A DNA stretch of 7,571 nt from Hyphomicrobiales bacterium (GCA_028290345.1 JAQGKB010000091.1:1-7571); one strand, 5' to 3'. Positions 1-7,265 are shown, counted from the first letter of the stretch. The notes: generated from the sequence alone by a model not told the origin. A program made the numbers and translations.

Positions 1-137
1 CGCACGAGCGGATCCTGCATGCGATCGCCGAGGGTAATGAGCGGGCGGCCGGGGAAGCGATGCGGGCGCATCTCGAAGACACCGAGCGTGATATTCGTGC
101 TGCCGTCAGTAACATCGGACACCCGCCGAAAAGCTGA
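1..137 (+). CDS. GntR-family transcriptional regulator, FCD domain, C-terminal fragment
   Basis: This is the 3' end of a gene that begins before the window; 44 complete codons (from base 3) run to the TGA at 135-137. The peptide starts HERILHAIAEGNERAAGEAM and continues with RAHLEDTERDI. This matches the last helices of the FCD ligand-binding domain of FadR/GntR-subfamily regulators, where the pattern is H-x-x-I-L-x-A-I-x-x-G-(D/N)-x-x-x-A-x-x-A-M-x-x-H-L. Such proteins are usually metabolite-responsive DNA-binding repressors with an N-terminal winged helix, which is not visible here. The ligand cannot be told from this fragment. The gene ends 90 bases before the transglutaminase/DUF2126 gene on the same strand, so it could regulate that locus, but nothing in the sequence proves this. 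Family call is fairly sure; subfamily is not. Confidence 0.72.
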   Translation, partial: HERILHAIAEGNERAAGEAMRAHLEDTERDIRAAVSNIGHPPKS

Positions 138-227
138 GCAAAACATTTGCCGTAGCCGCACCGGCATTCAGCAGCTAAGCTGATCGCGGGAAGCTTTTGT
201 GGCCTGATCAGTGAGCGACGCAACCGC

Positions 228-3200
228 ATGTCGATCAAAGCCGCCGTCTATCATCTGACCCACTACAAGTACGACCGCCCGGTCATCCTCCAGCCGCAGA
301 TCATCAGGCTTCAGCCGGCGCCGCATTCCAAGACCAAGGTGCTCAGCCACTCGCTGAAGGTTTCGCCCGAAAAGCACTTCGTCAACGTGCAGCAGGACCC
401 GTATGGGAACTACCTGGCGCGCTTCGTCTTTCCCGAGCCGGTGACCGAACTCAAGATCGAGGTCGACCTCATCGCCGACATGACGGTCTATAACCCCTTC
501 GACTTCTTCGTCGAGGAAGAGGCCACCACCTTCCCGTTCGACTATCCCGAAGCCTTGCGCGACGATCTTTCCATCTACCGCAAGCCGGAAGCGGCGGGGC
601 CGAAACTCAGCGCGTTCGTCGCCAGCATTGAGCGGGCGCCAACCAACACTGTCGATTTCCTCGTCGCTCTAAACGCCCGCGTTCAGCGCGAGATCGGCTA
701 CATCATCCGCATGGAAACCGGCGTGCTGGAGCCGGAGGAAACCCTCTCCCGGGCCCAGGGTTCGTGCCGTGACTCAAGCTGGCTGCTGGTGCAGGTGCTG
801 CGCCATCTTGGCTTTGCCGCCCGCTTCGTCTCCGGCTACCTGATCCAGCTCAAGCCGGATCTGGTTTCGCTCGACGGTCCCGCTGGCACGACCCACGATT
901 TCACCGATCTGCACGCCTGGTGCGAAGTCTATCTTCCCGGCGCGGGCTGGATCGGTTTCGACCCGACCTCCGGCCTCTTGACCGGCGAAAGCCACGTGCC
1001 GCTCGCCGCTACGCCGCACCATCGCAACGCCGCGCCGATCTCGGGCTTTGCCAGCTTCGCAAATGTCGATTTCGCCTTCGACATGAATGTCACCCGCGTT
1101 GCTGAGCATCCGCGTATCACCAAGCCGTTTTCAGACGAGAGCTGGGACCGGCTCAACGCGCTAGGCGAGAGCGTGGACAGGGTTTTGGCGGATAACGACG
1201 TGCGCCTTACCATGGGTGGCGAGCCAACCTTCGTTTCGATCGACGACTTCGAATCCGGCGAATGGAACGCCGACGCCGTCGGCCCGCAAAAACGCGCGCT
1301 GGCCGACGACCTGATCCGCCGCCTGCGCCAGCGCTTCGCGCCCAACGGCATGCTGCACTACGGCCAGGGCAAGTGGTATCCCGGCGAAACCCTGCCACGC
1401 TGGACCTTTTCGCTGTTCTGGCGCGTCGACGGCAAGCCGGTCTGGCAGGACGCAAGTCTCGTCGCCCGGGAGGGTGTGAATACCCCCGCGAAGTTCGCCG
1501 ACGCCGAAAAGCTGCTCAACGGCATCGCCGCCAATCTTGGGCTGACAGGCGAAACCATAGCCCCCGCCTTTGAGGACCCAGGCGACTGGTTGCTGAAGGA
1601 AGCAAAGCTCCCCGACAATGTCGATCCGGCCAATTCAGAATTGCAGGATCCGGAAGCCCGCTCGCGCATGGCGAAAGTGTTCGAGCGCGGCCTCACCAAT
1701 CCGACCGGCTACGTGCTGCCCGTGCAGCGCTGGAACGCCCTGCCGGACAAGGCGCACTGGCAGACAGAGGTTTGGAAGACCCGGCGCGGCAAACTGTTTC
1801 TCGCGCCCGGCGACTCACCGGCCGGCTATCGCCTGCCGCTGAGTTCGCTCAAGCACCTCAAGGACACCGACTACCCGCATGTGGTCGTCCGCGACCCGAT
1901 GGCGCCCCGCAGGCCACTGCCCGATCCGGCGAATTTGCTGAGCCGATCAGCCGGCAAACCCGATCGTCCGCCACAGGCACAATCCTCCTTCACGCCTTCC
2001 TCCGAACAACAGGACCGCACCGAGCAGGAAATCTCCGAGATCGAGGGCGAGGTTCGCACCGCCGTGACGGTGGAAGTGCGCGACGGTCACCTCTGCGTCT
2101 TCCTGCCGCCGGTCGAGGACCTCGAGGACTATCTGGAACTGGTCGCCGCCGCCGAAGCCGCGGCCAAGGACATCGGACTGCCGGTGCACCTCGAAGGCTA
2201 TGCCCCGCCAGCCGATCCGCGCCTCAACATCATCCGCGTCGCCCCCGATCCAGGCGTGATCGAAGTCAATATTCACCCTTCCTCCGGTTGGGCCGAGTGC
2301 GTCGCGACCACCACTGCCGTCTATGAAGAAGCCCGCCTGTCGCGGCTGGGCGCCGACAAGTTCATGATCGATGGGCGCCACACCGGCACCGGCGGCGGCA
2401 ACCACGTGGTGGTCGGCGGTTCGACGCCGGCCGACAGCCCGTTCCTGCGCCGTCCGGATTTGCTGAAAAGTCTGGTGTTGTACTGGCAGCATCATCCATC
2501 GCTGTCCTACCTGTTCTCCGGCCTCTTCATCGGCCCAACCAGCCAGGCGCCGCGTTTCGACGAGGCCCGGCACGACAGCCTCTACGAACTCGAGATCGCC
2601 ATCGCCCAGGTGCCACTGCCTGGCAAGGGCGAAGCGCCGCTGCCATGGCTCGTCGACCGGCTGTTCCGCAACCTGCTGACCGACGTCACCGGCAATACCC
2701 ACCGCTCGGAAATCTGTATCGACAAGCTGTTCTCGCCCGATGGCCCAACCGGCCGGCTCGGGTTGGTTGAATTCCGCGGCTTCGAAATGCCACCCAATGC
2801 GCGCATGAGCCTTGCCCAACAACTGCTGATGCGCACTCTCATCGCCCATTTCTGGACGGTGCCGCTCGATGGCAGCTTCATCCGCTGGGGCACGACGCTG
2901 CATGATCGCTTCATGTTGCCGCACTATGTCTGGCGGGATTTCCTCGGCATGCTCGCCGACCTCAAAACCCACGGCTTTGCGCTCGATCCGGAATGGTTCG
3001 TCGCCCAGCTTGAATTCCGCTTTCCGTTCTGCGGCGAGGTCGAATACGAGGGCATGAAGCTGGATCTGCACCAGGCGCTCGAGCCCTGGCACGTCATGGG
3101 CGAACAGGGCGCCATCGGCGGCACCGTCCGGTTTGTCGATTCCTCGGTCGAGCGCCTGCAGGTGAAGCTCGTAGGTCTCAATCCAGAGCGCTACACCGTC

Positions 3201-3566
3201 ACCTGCAACCAACGGCCGGTACCCCTCCGCGCCACCGGCGATGCCGGGATCGCCGTCGCCGGCGTGCGCTACAAGGCCTGGCAACCTGCTTCGGGCATGC
3301 ACCCGAACCTGCCGGTCAACGTCCCGCTGGTGTTCGATATCTACGACAAGTGGTCGGCCCGCAGCATCGGCGGCTGTACCTACCACGTCGCCCATCCGGG
3401 CGGCCGCAGCTACGAAACCTTCCCGGTCAACGGCAACGAAGCCGAGGCGCGGCGGCTGGCTCGCTTTGAGCCGCGCGGCCACACGCCAGGCGGATTCGTG
3501 GTTTCGAACGAGCAGCCCCCTGTCGAATTTCCGCTGACGCTGGATTTGCGGCGGCCGCCGCGGTGA
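228..3566 (+). CDS. Transglutaminase-like / DUF2126 putative amidoligase two-enzyme protein
   Basis: A 1112-aa cytoplasmic protein with two enzymatic halves. Residues about 3-85 match the bacterial transglutaminase-like N-terminal region. Residues about 140-250 are a transglutaminase core with a full apparent triad: Cys180 in GSCRDSSW, His229 in DLHAW and Asp245 in GFDPT. From about residue 300 to the end is DUF2126, described as a putative amidoligase of glutamine-synthetase-like fold. Candidate metal/ATP/substrate motifs are GGEPTF (330-335), EVNIHP (679-684), HTGTGGGNH (718-726) and EFRGFE (848-853). A Pro/Ser/Gln-rich stretch (about 559-600) splits the DUF2126 part and is probably a flexible linker or surface loop. 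The length is usual for this family. By family inference one half cleaves or transfers amides while the other ligates amines to carboxylates; the substrate is unknown. ATG 228 is the only standard start after the in-frame stop at 153-155; the Shine-Dalgarno sequence before it is weak. Domain calls are confident, the reaction is inferred. Confidence 0.93.
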   Translation: MSIKAAVYHLTHYKYDRPVILQPQIIRLQPAPHSKTKVLSHSLKVSPEKHFVNVQQDPYGNYLARFVFPEPVTELKIEVDLIADMTVYNPFDFFVEEEATTFPFDYPEALRDDLSIYRKPEAAGPKLSAFVASIERAPTNTVDFLVALNARVQREIGYIIRMETGVLEPEETLSRAQGSCRDSSWLLVQVLRHLGFAARFVSGYLIQLKPDLVSLDGPAGTTHDFTDLHAWCEVYLPGAGWIGFDPTSGLLTGESHVPLAATPHHRNAAPISGFASFANVDFAFDMNVTRVAEHPRITKPFSDESWDRLNALGESVDRVLADNDVRLTMGGEPTFVSIDDFESGEWNADAVGPQKRALADDLIRRLRQRFAPNGMLHYGQGKWYPGETLPRWTFSLFWRVDGKPVWQDASLVAREGVNTPAKFADAEKLLNGIAANLGLTGETIAPAFEDPGDWLLKEAKLPDNVDPANSELQDPEARSRMAKVFERGLTNPTGYVLPVQRWNALPDKAHWQTEVWKTRRGKLFLAPGDSPAGYRLPLSSLKHLKDTDYPHVVVRDPMAPRRPLPDPANLLSRSAGKPDRPPQAQSSFTPSSEQQDRTEQEISEIEGEVRTAVTVEVRDGHLCVFLPPVEDLEDYLELVAAAEAAAKDIGLPVHLEGYAPPADPRLNIIRVAPDPGVIEVNIHPSSGWAECVATTTAVYEEARLSRLGADKFMIDGRHTGTGGGNHVVVGGSTPADSPFLRRPDLLKSLVLYWQHHPSLSYLFSGLFIGPTSQAPRFDEARHDSLYELEIAIAQVPLPGKGEAPLPWLVDRLFRNLLTDVTGNTHRSEICIDKLFSPDGPTGRLGLVEFRGFEMPPNARMSLAQQLLMRTLIAHFWTVPLDGSFIRWGTTLHDRFMLPHYVWRDFLGMLADLKTHGFALDPEWFVAQLEFRFPFCGEVEYEGMKLDLHQALEPWHVMGEQGAIGGTVRFVDSSVERLQVKLVGLNPERYTVTCNQRPVPLRATGDAGIAVAGVRYKAWQPASGMHPNLPVNVPLVFDIYDKWSARSIGGCTYHVAHPGGRSYETFPVNGNEAEARRLARFEPRGHTPGGFVVSNEQPPVEFPLTLDLRRPPR

Positions 3567-3699
3567 ACTCGCGGCCGGGGTTCGCGGCTCGCACCGCCGC
3601 ATCGCTGCGCCTCGAACCACCGCTTTGTGCGCGCAGAAATCAACATTCCACCGAGAAAACCCTTGCGATTTCATATTGAAACGCTAGCGCTATAGCCTG
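3567..3699 (+). promoter_or_regulatory. Intergenic region with palindromes before the ATP-grasp/alpha-E gene
   Basis: This 133-nt gap holds no gene. Its first part is GC-rich with inverted repeats: GCGGC (3584-3588) with GCCGC (3596-3600), enclosed by GGTTCG (3579-3584) and CGAACC (3613-3618). The last 40 bases become AT-richer and end in three overlapping perfect palindromes: CGCTAGCG (3682-3689), AGCGCT (3686-3691) and GCTATAGC (3689-3696). The last ends 3 nt before the start codon. TTGCGA (3663-3668) could be a -35 element and the TATA-like core at 3689-3696 a -10, but the spacing of about 20 nt is longer than ideal. The change in composition and the gap size suggest a promoter or operator for the next two genes. 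No factor can be named. Confidence 0.35.
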
Positions 3700-6102
3700 A
3701 TGGAAAAGCGCAATCAGCGGCCCACGCGGGTCCACTCCAGCATCATTGCCGATTACAGACTCATTCCGGGCGTGCCCGATGAGATGATCGACGCTGCCGG
3801 CAAGATCCGGCCCGGCTGGGCTAAGCTGATCGATGCATTCGACGCGCTGGGGCCAACTGAACTAGCCGCCCGCTTCGAGCGAGCCGATCAGTACCTGCGC
3901 GATGCGGGTGTGTTCTACCGCAAGTATGACGGCGCCGAAGGCAAGGAGCGCGCTTGGCCGCTGGCGCATGTGCCGCTGATCATCGACGAGAGCGAGTGGG
4001 CCAGCATCACGGCAGGGCTGACGCAGCGCGCCGAACTGCTCGAACAGATCGCCGCCGACGTCTACGGCGACAACACTCTCGTCAGCCGTGGCCTGCTACC
4101 GCCCGAACTCGTCGCGCGTAACGCCGAATTCCTGCGGCCCATGGTCGGTATCAAGCCGGTCAGCGGGCATTTCCTGCACTTCTGTGCGTTCGAACTCGGC
4201 CGCGGCCCGGATGGTGGCTGGTGGGTCCTGGGCGATCGCACGCAGGCCCCATCCGGCGCCGGTTTCGCGCTGGAGAACCGCGTCGCCACCACCCGCGCGC
4301 TGTCCGACATCTATGCCCAGATGCACGTCCATCGGCTGGCCGGCTTCTTCCGCGATTTTCGCGATGCCCTCTTCGGCGAGGCTCGTGAAAATGACGGCCG
4401 GGTTGGCATCCTGACGCCCGGCCAGCATAATGAGACCTATTTCGAGCACGCTTATATTGCCCGCTACCTCGGCTTCATGCTGCTCGAGGGCGAGGATCTT
4501 GTTGTCGACAGCGGCGAGGTGATGGTGCGAACCGTCGCCGGTCTGAAACCGGTGAGCGTCCTGTGGCGGCGCATGGATGCGTCGTTCACCGATCCGTTGG
4601 AATTGCGCGTCGATAGCCATATCGGCACGCCCGGCATGACCGAAGCCTTGCGGCAGGGCTCCATCTCGATGGTCAACGCCTTGGGCTCAGGCATCCTCGA
4701 AACCCGGGCGCTGGCCGCCTTCATGCCGCAACTCAGCCGCGCCCTGCTCGGCCAACCGCTGCAATTGCCCGGCATCGCCACCTGGTGGTGCGGGCAAGAC
4801 GCGGAGCGCCGTTTCGTGGCGGATCATCTCGACACCATGATGGTCGGGCCCGCGTTTTCGACCAGCCTCGCCTTCGATGACCAGAAGGCGACGGTTCTGG
4901 GCGGCGCCCTGTCGCCGGACGAGAAGTCGGCGCTGCTAGCTCGGCTTGACGCCAGCGGCGGCAGCCTTGTGGGCCAGGAGCCGGTCAGGCTTTCGACCGC
5001 CCCGGTCTATGCCGATGGACGGCTGCAGCCCCGCCCGATCGCCCTGCGCGTCTATGCTGCGCGTACGAGCAAGGGCTGGACCATCATGCCCGGCGGCTTT
5101 GCCCGTGTCGGCTCGACTCTCGATACCACCGCCATTGCCATGCAGCGCGGCGGCCAGGCCGCCGACGTCTGGGTGGTGAGTTCCAAGCCGGTGGAACGGG
5201 TATCGCTGCTGCCGCGCGAAGGCGAAAAGCTGGTACGCAACTCGTCCGGGAGCCTGCCCAGCCGCGCCGCCGACAATCTCATCTGGCTTGGCCGCTACGC
5301 CGAACGCTGCGAGGCGACGGTGCGCATTCTGCGCGCTTACAACGCGCGCCTGGCTGAGGTCTCCAATCCCGACCTGCCGATCCTCGTCGATACCCGCACC
5401 TATCTCGATCACATTGGCGTCGACGCGCAATTCGCCCTGCCGCCAGGCCTGCTCGCGGCCATCGATAGCGCAGTCCACAGCGCCAGCCAGATCCGCGACC
5501 GCTTTTCGCCCGATGGCTGGCTGGCCCTGACCGATCTGTCCAAGACCGCGCGGCGCTTCGCCGCCAAGCTCGAGCCGGGCGATGACGCCACCCGCGCCAT
5601 GACGGTGCTGTTGCGAAAACTCGCCGGCTTTTCCGGCCTCGTGCACGAAAACATGTACCGCTTCGCCGGCTGGCGTTTTCTCGAACTCGGGCGCCGGCTT
5701 GAGCGGGGCATCCAGCTTGCTAGCATCGTGGCCTGGCTGACGCGAAAGGGCGCACCAGATGGCGCCCTCGAAATGCTGCTGGAGATCGGCGACAGCGTCA
5801 TGACGCATCGGCGCCGCTATAGCGTCAGTGCCGGCCCGGCCAGTGCCATCGACCTTCTGGTGCTCGATCCGCTCAATCCGCGTTCGGTGCTGTTCCAACT
5901 CGCGGCCCTGCGCGAGCAACTCGAGGCCCTGCCCGACGGGGTGAACGAAGGGCAGCTCTCACCGGCCGCCAAGGTGGCGTTGGAATTGCACACGAAGCTG
6001 GTGATCGCCGAACCCGAGCAGATGACGCCAGAAACGCTGCACAAGCTCGGCATCGGTATCGGCAATCTGGCTGGCGTTGTCGCCGCGGCCTATTTCGTCT
6101 GA
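3700..6102 (+). CDS. Circularly permuted ATP-grasp / alpha-E domain fusion protein
   Basis: An 800-aa soluble protein. Residues about 20-500 are a circularly permuted (type 2) ATP-grasp ligase (DUF404/DUF407 group). Its motifs are WWVLGDRTQAPSGAG (174-188) followed by LENR (191-194), ILTPG with NETYFEH (237-250), GEVMVRT (272-278), WRRMDA (289-294), NALGSG (326-331), WWCG (362-365) and MPGGFARV (463-470). Residues about 518-800 are an all-helical alpha-E (DUF403) domain beginning LPSRAADNLIWLGRYAERCE. ATP-grasp enzymes use ATP to join a carboxylate to an amine or thiol; the substrate here is unknown. In many bacteria these two domains are separate proteins of about 470 and 310 aa; here they are one chain, and the length equals their sum. 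The ATG is used because an in-frame stop lies at 3685-3687 and the conserved region begins near residue 19. No Shine-Dalgarno sequence precedes it. The stop is 12 nt before the next gene, indicating co-translation. Confidence 0.93.
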   Translation: MEKRNQRPTRVHSSIIADYRLIPGVPDEMIDAAGKIRPGWAKLIDAFDALGPTELAARFERADQYLRDAGVFYRKYDGAEGKERAWPLAHVPLIIDESEWASITAGLTQRAELLEQIAADVYGDNTLVSRGLLPPELVARNAEFLRPMVGIKPVSGHFLHFCAFELGRGPDGGWWVLGDRTQAPSGAGFALENRVATTRALSDIYAQMHVHRLAGFFRDFRDALFGEARENDGRVGILTPGQHNETYFEHAYIARYLGFMLLEGEDLVVDSGEVMVRTVAGLKPVSVLWRRMDASFTDPLELRVDSHIGTPGMTEALRQGSISMVNALGSGILETRALAAFMPQLSRALLGQPLQLPGIATWWCGQDAERRFVADHLDTMMVGPAFSTSLAFDDQKATVLGGALSPDEKSALLARLDASGGSLVGQEPVRLSTAPVYADGRLQPRPIALRVYAARTSKGWTIMPGGFARVGSTLDTTAIAMQRGGQAADVWVVSSKPVERVSLLPREGEKLVRNSSGSLPSRAADNLIWLGRYAERCEATVRILRAYNARLAEVSNPDLPILVDTRTYLDHIGVDAQFALPPGLLAAIDSAVHSASQIRDRFSPDGWLALTDLSKTARRFAAKLEPGDDATRAMTVLLRKLAGFSGLVHENMYRFAGWRFLELGRRLERGIQLASIVAWLTRKGAPDGALEMLLEIGDSVMTHRRRYSVSAGPASAIDLLVLDPLNPRSVLFQLAALREQLEALPDGVNEGQLSPAAKVALELHTKLVIAEPEQMTPETLHKLGIGIGNLAGVVAAAYFV

Positions 6103-6107
6103 GGGAG
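6101..6107 (+). promoter_or_regulatory. Ribosome binding site of the 292-aa transglutaminase gene
   Basis: GAGGGAG overlaps the TGA stop of the ATP-grasp/alpha-E gene and lies 7 nt before the ATG at 6115. It fixes that ATG as the start; another ATG at 6108 is out of frame. Overlap of the site with the upstream stop suggests translational coupling of the two genes. Confidence 0.8.
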
Positions 6108-6114
6108 ATGCGAG

Positions 6115-6993
6115 ATGCTCTATGACGTGCACCTCGAACTCCACTACGACTACGATGCACCCGTACATGGCGACCGCCACCTGATCCGAGTCACGCCCAT
6201 TTCGATGCCGGGGCAGCAGCGGGTGATCGCCACGGCCCTGACCTTCGATCCGAAGCCGGACCTTGAAACCGGGTTCGCCGATTTCTTTGGCAATGCCGTT
6301 ACCACCATCGCCTATCGCGACTACCACGAAAAGCTCAACGTCCGGCTCTCGGCCCGCGTCAGTGTCGAAGATGCCGAAAAAGCGGCCGACCTGTCACCGA
6401 CCCTCAACGGGTTGAAGCGCGAGATCACAGCGCTCTGGTCGCTGGCACCGAATTCGCCGCATCATTTTCTCGGCTCCTCCCCTCGCATTGACCTCGATGA
6501 CGCCATTACCGCCTATGCACTGAAAAGCGCGGCGGCGGGCCGGTCGGCCGAAGCCATCGCCTACGATCTCTGCCAACGCATCCACGCCGATTTCGCCTAT
6601 GACCGCAAGGCGACCGGCGTCGATACTACTTCCACTGAGGCATTCGCGCTGAAGCGGGGCGTCTGCCAGGATTTTGCGCAGGTGATGATTGCTGGCCTGC
6701 GTGGGCTCGGCATTCCCGCCGGCTATGTCAGCGGGTTCCTGCGCACCATTCCGCCGAAGGGCAAGCCGCGGCTGGAAGGCGCCGACGCGATGCACGCCTG
6801 GGTGCGGGTCTGGTGCGGGCTGCATGCTGGCTGGATCGATCTCGATCCTACCAATGCGATGTTCGCCGGACCGGACCACATCACTATCGGCCATGGCCGC
6901 GACTATGCCGATATCTCGCCCATCGTCGGCGTGCTCCGCACCAGCGGCCACCACAAGACCACCCAAGCGGTCGATGTCGTGCGCGTAGAATAG
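6115..6993 (+). CDS. Transglutaminase-like cysteine protease family protein
   Basis: A 292-aa soluble protein without a signal peptide. Residues 1 to about 85 form the bacterial transglutaminase-like N-terminal region (opening MLYDVHLELHYDYDAPV). Residues about 145-250 are the transglutaminase core with all three expected catalytic residues: Cys184 in GVCQDFAQ, His227 in AMHAW and Asp244 in DLDPTNA. Length is normal for the family. It is a paralogue in architecture of the first 290 residues of the 1112-aa protein, but the active-site surroundings differ (GVCQDF here against GSCRDS there), suggesting different substrates. The family includes peptidases and amide-transferring enzymes; next to an ATP-grasp ligase and an amidoligase, it is most likely to hydrolyse or transpeptidate an isopeptide or peptide bond in the same pathway. 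That role is inference. It probably shares a transcript with the ATP-grasp/alpha-E gene. Confidence 0.93.
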   Translation: MLYDVHLELHYDYDAPVHGDRHLIRVTPISMPGQQRVIATALTFDPKPDLETGFADFFGNAVTTIAYRDYHEKLNVRLSARVSVEDAEKAADLSPTLNGLKREITALWSLAPNSPHHFLGSSPRIDLDDAITAYALKSAAAGRSAEAIAYDLCQRIHADFAYDRKATGVDTTSTEAFALKRGVCQDFAQVMIAGLRGLGIPAGYVSGFLRTIPPKGKPRLEGADAMHAWVRVWCGLHAGWIDLDPTNAMFAGPDHITIGHGRDYADISPIVGVLRTSGHHKTTQAVDVVRVE

Positions 6994-6999
6994 CTTGCG

Positions 7000-7019
7000 C
7001 GGGCTTTCTCCTGAGCCCG
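7000..7019 (+). terminator. Weak hairpin after the transglutaminase gene
   Basis: CGGGCT (7000-7005) and AGCCCG (7014-7019) form a 6-bp GC-rich stem with an 8-nt loop, starting 6 nt after the transglutaminase stop codon. The position suits transcript ending or 3'-end protection for the enzyme operon, but no T-tract follows. Its last base is the first base of the stress-promoter -35 element. Confidence 0.35.
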
Positions 7020-7044
7020 GAACCAAAATGAAAGTCTCTCCGTT
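7019..7044 (+). promoter_or_regulatory. EcfG-type general stress response promoter
   Basis: GGAAC (7019-7023), a 17-nt spacer, then CGTT (7041-7044). This equals the known consensus for EcfG/SigT/RpoE2-type sigma factors, which drive the PhyR-NepR-controlled general stress response in alphaproteobacteria (GGAAC, 16-17 nt, CGTT). Transcription should start near 7050-7052, giving an untranslated leader of about 46-48 nt for the 55-aa membrane protein gene. The site lies between genes and points the right way. The match is visible directly; activity is inferred. Confidence 0.75.
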
Positions 7045-7067
7045 ACTTGCTCGAATGCAAGCGAGAA

Positions 7068-7083
7068 CAGGCGAACAAGCCTG
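7068..7083 (+). other. Small hairpin in the leader of the small membrane protein gene
   Basis: CAGGC (7068-7072) pairs with GCCTG (7079-7083) around a 6-nt loop, ending 2 nt before the Shine-Dalgarno sequence. A similar repeat, CTTGC (7046-7050) with GCAAG (7057-7061), also with a 6-nt loop, lies 22 nt upstream and straddles the expected transcription start. The downstream hairpin could affect ribosome access. With 5-bp stems it may also be chance. Confidence 0.3.
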
Positions 7084-7085
7084 AG

Positions 7086-7091
7086 CAGGAG
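7086..7091 (+). promoter_or_regulatory. Ribosome binding site of the 55-aa membrane protein gene
   Basis: CAGGAG lies 6 nt before ATG 7098. It decides the start against an in-frame TTG at 7047, which has no such site and falls upstream of the expected transcription start. Confidence 0.75.
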
Positions 7092-7097
7092 AGCCAA

Positions 7098-7265
7098 ATG
7101 TCACGCAGCGAAACCATCGCCCTGAATAGTACCAGCCGGGCCGCAGCAGCCTGGGTGCCTGCGGGATATGACGGGCAAGTTCACTATAGCGCGGTCCTGG
7201 GCGCAGCAATTCCGGCCCTTGCCATTTTGCTGGTCGCAGCAGCGTTCCTCGTACGGTCCTTCTAA
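7098..7265 (+). CDS. Small single-pass membrane protein, unknown family
   Basis: A 55-aa protein I do not recognise. Residues 1-30 are polar to mildly hydrophobic (MSRSETIALN, then an Ala run AAAAW at 16-20, then PAGYDGQVHY at 21-30). Residues about 32-52 form one strongly hydrophobic segment containing GAAIPALAILLVAAAFLV, and the chain ends RSF. This is a tail-anchored-like layout with a single C-terminal membrane helix and no cleavable signal. The start at ATG 7098 is supported by a CAGGAG site. An EcfG-type promoter sits just upstream and a DUF3309 gene follows 32 nt downstream, so the pair is probably a stress-induced operon acting in the inner membrane. Function is unknown. The coding call rests on ribosome site, membrane segment and context rather than homology. 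Confidence 0.72.
   Translation: MSRSETIALNSTSRAAAAWVPAGYDGQVHYSAVLGAAIPALAILLVAAAFLVRSF

Noticed and set aside
147..181. Possible sigma-70 promoter (TTGCCG) before the 1112-aa gene
   Set aside because: No acceptable -10 element occurs at 16-18 nt spacing.
177..198. Terminator-like AAGCT/AGCTT stem followed by TTTT after the GntR gene
   Set aside because: The stem is only 5 bp and AT-leaning with a 10-nt loop, too weak to call.
1947..3674. 575-codon open frame on the minus strand opposite the DUF2126 gene
   Set aside because: It mirrors a GC-rich, well-recognised coding gene on the + strand. The peptide shows no domain pattern, and such long antisense frames are common in high-GC genomes.
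4936..5919. 327-codon open frame on the minus strand opposite the ATP-grasp/alpha-E gene
   Set aside because: It is a shadow of the conserved + strand gene, with no recognisable motif or ribosome site I could support.
7047..7097. Longer version of the 55-aa protein starting at TTG 7047
   Set aside because: The extension has no ribosome site, would begin before the expected transcription start, and covers the leader hairpins; ATG 7098 has a good site.
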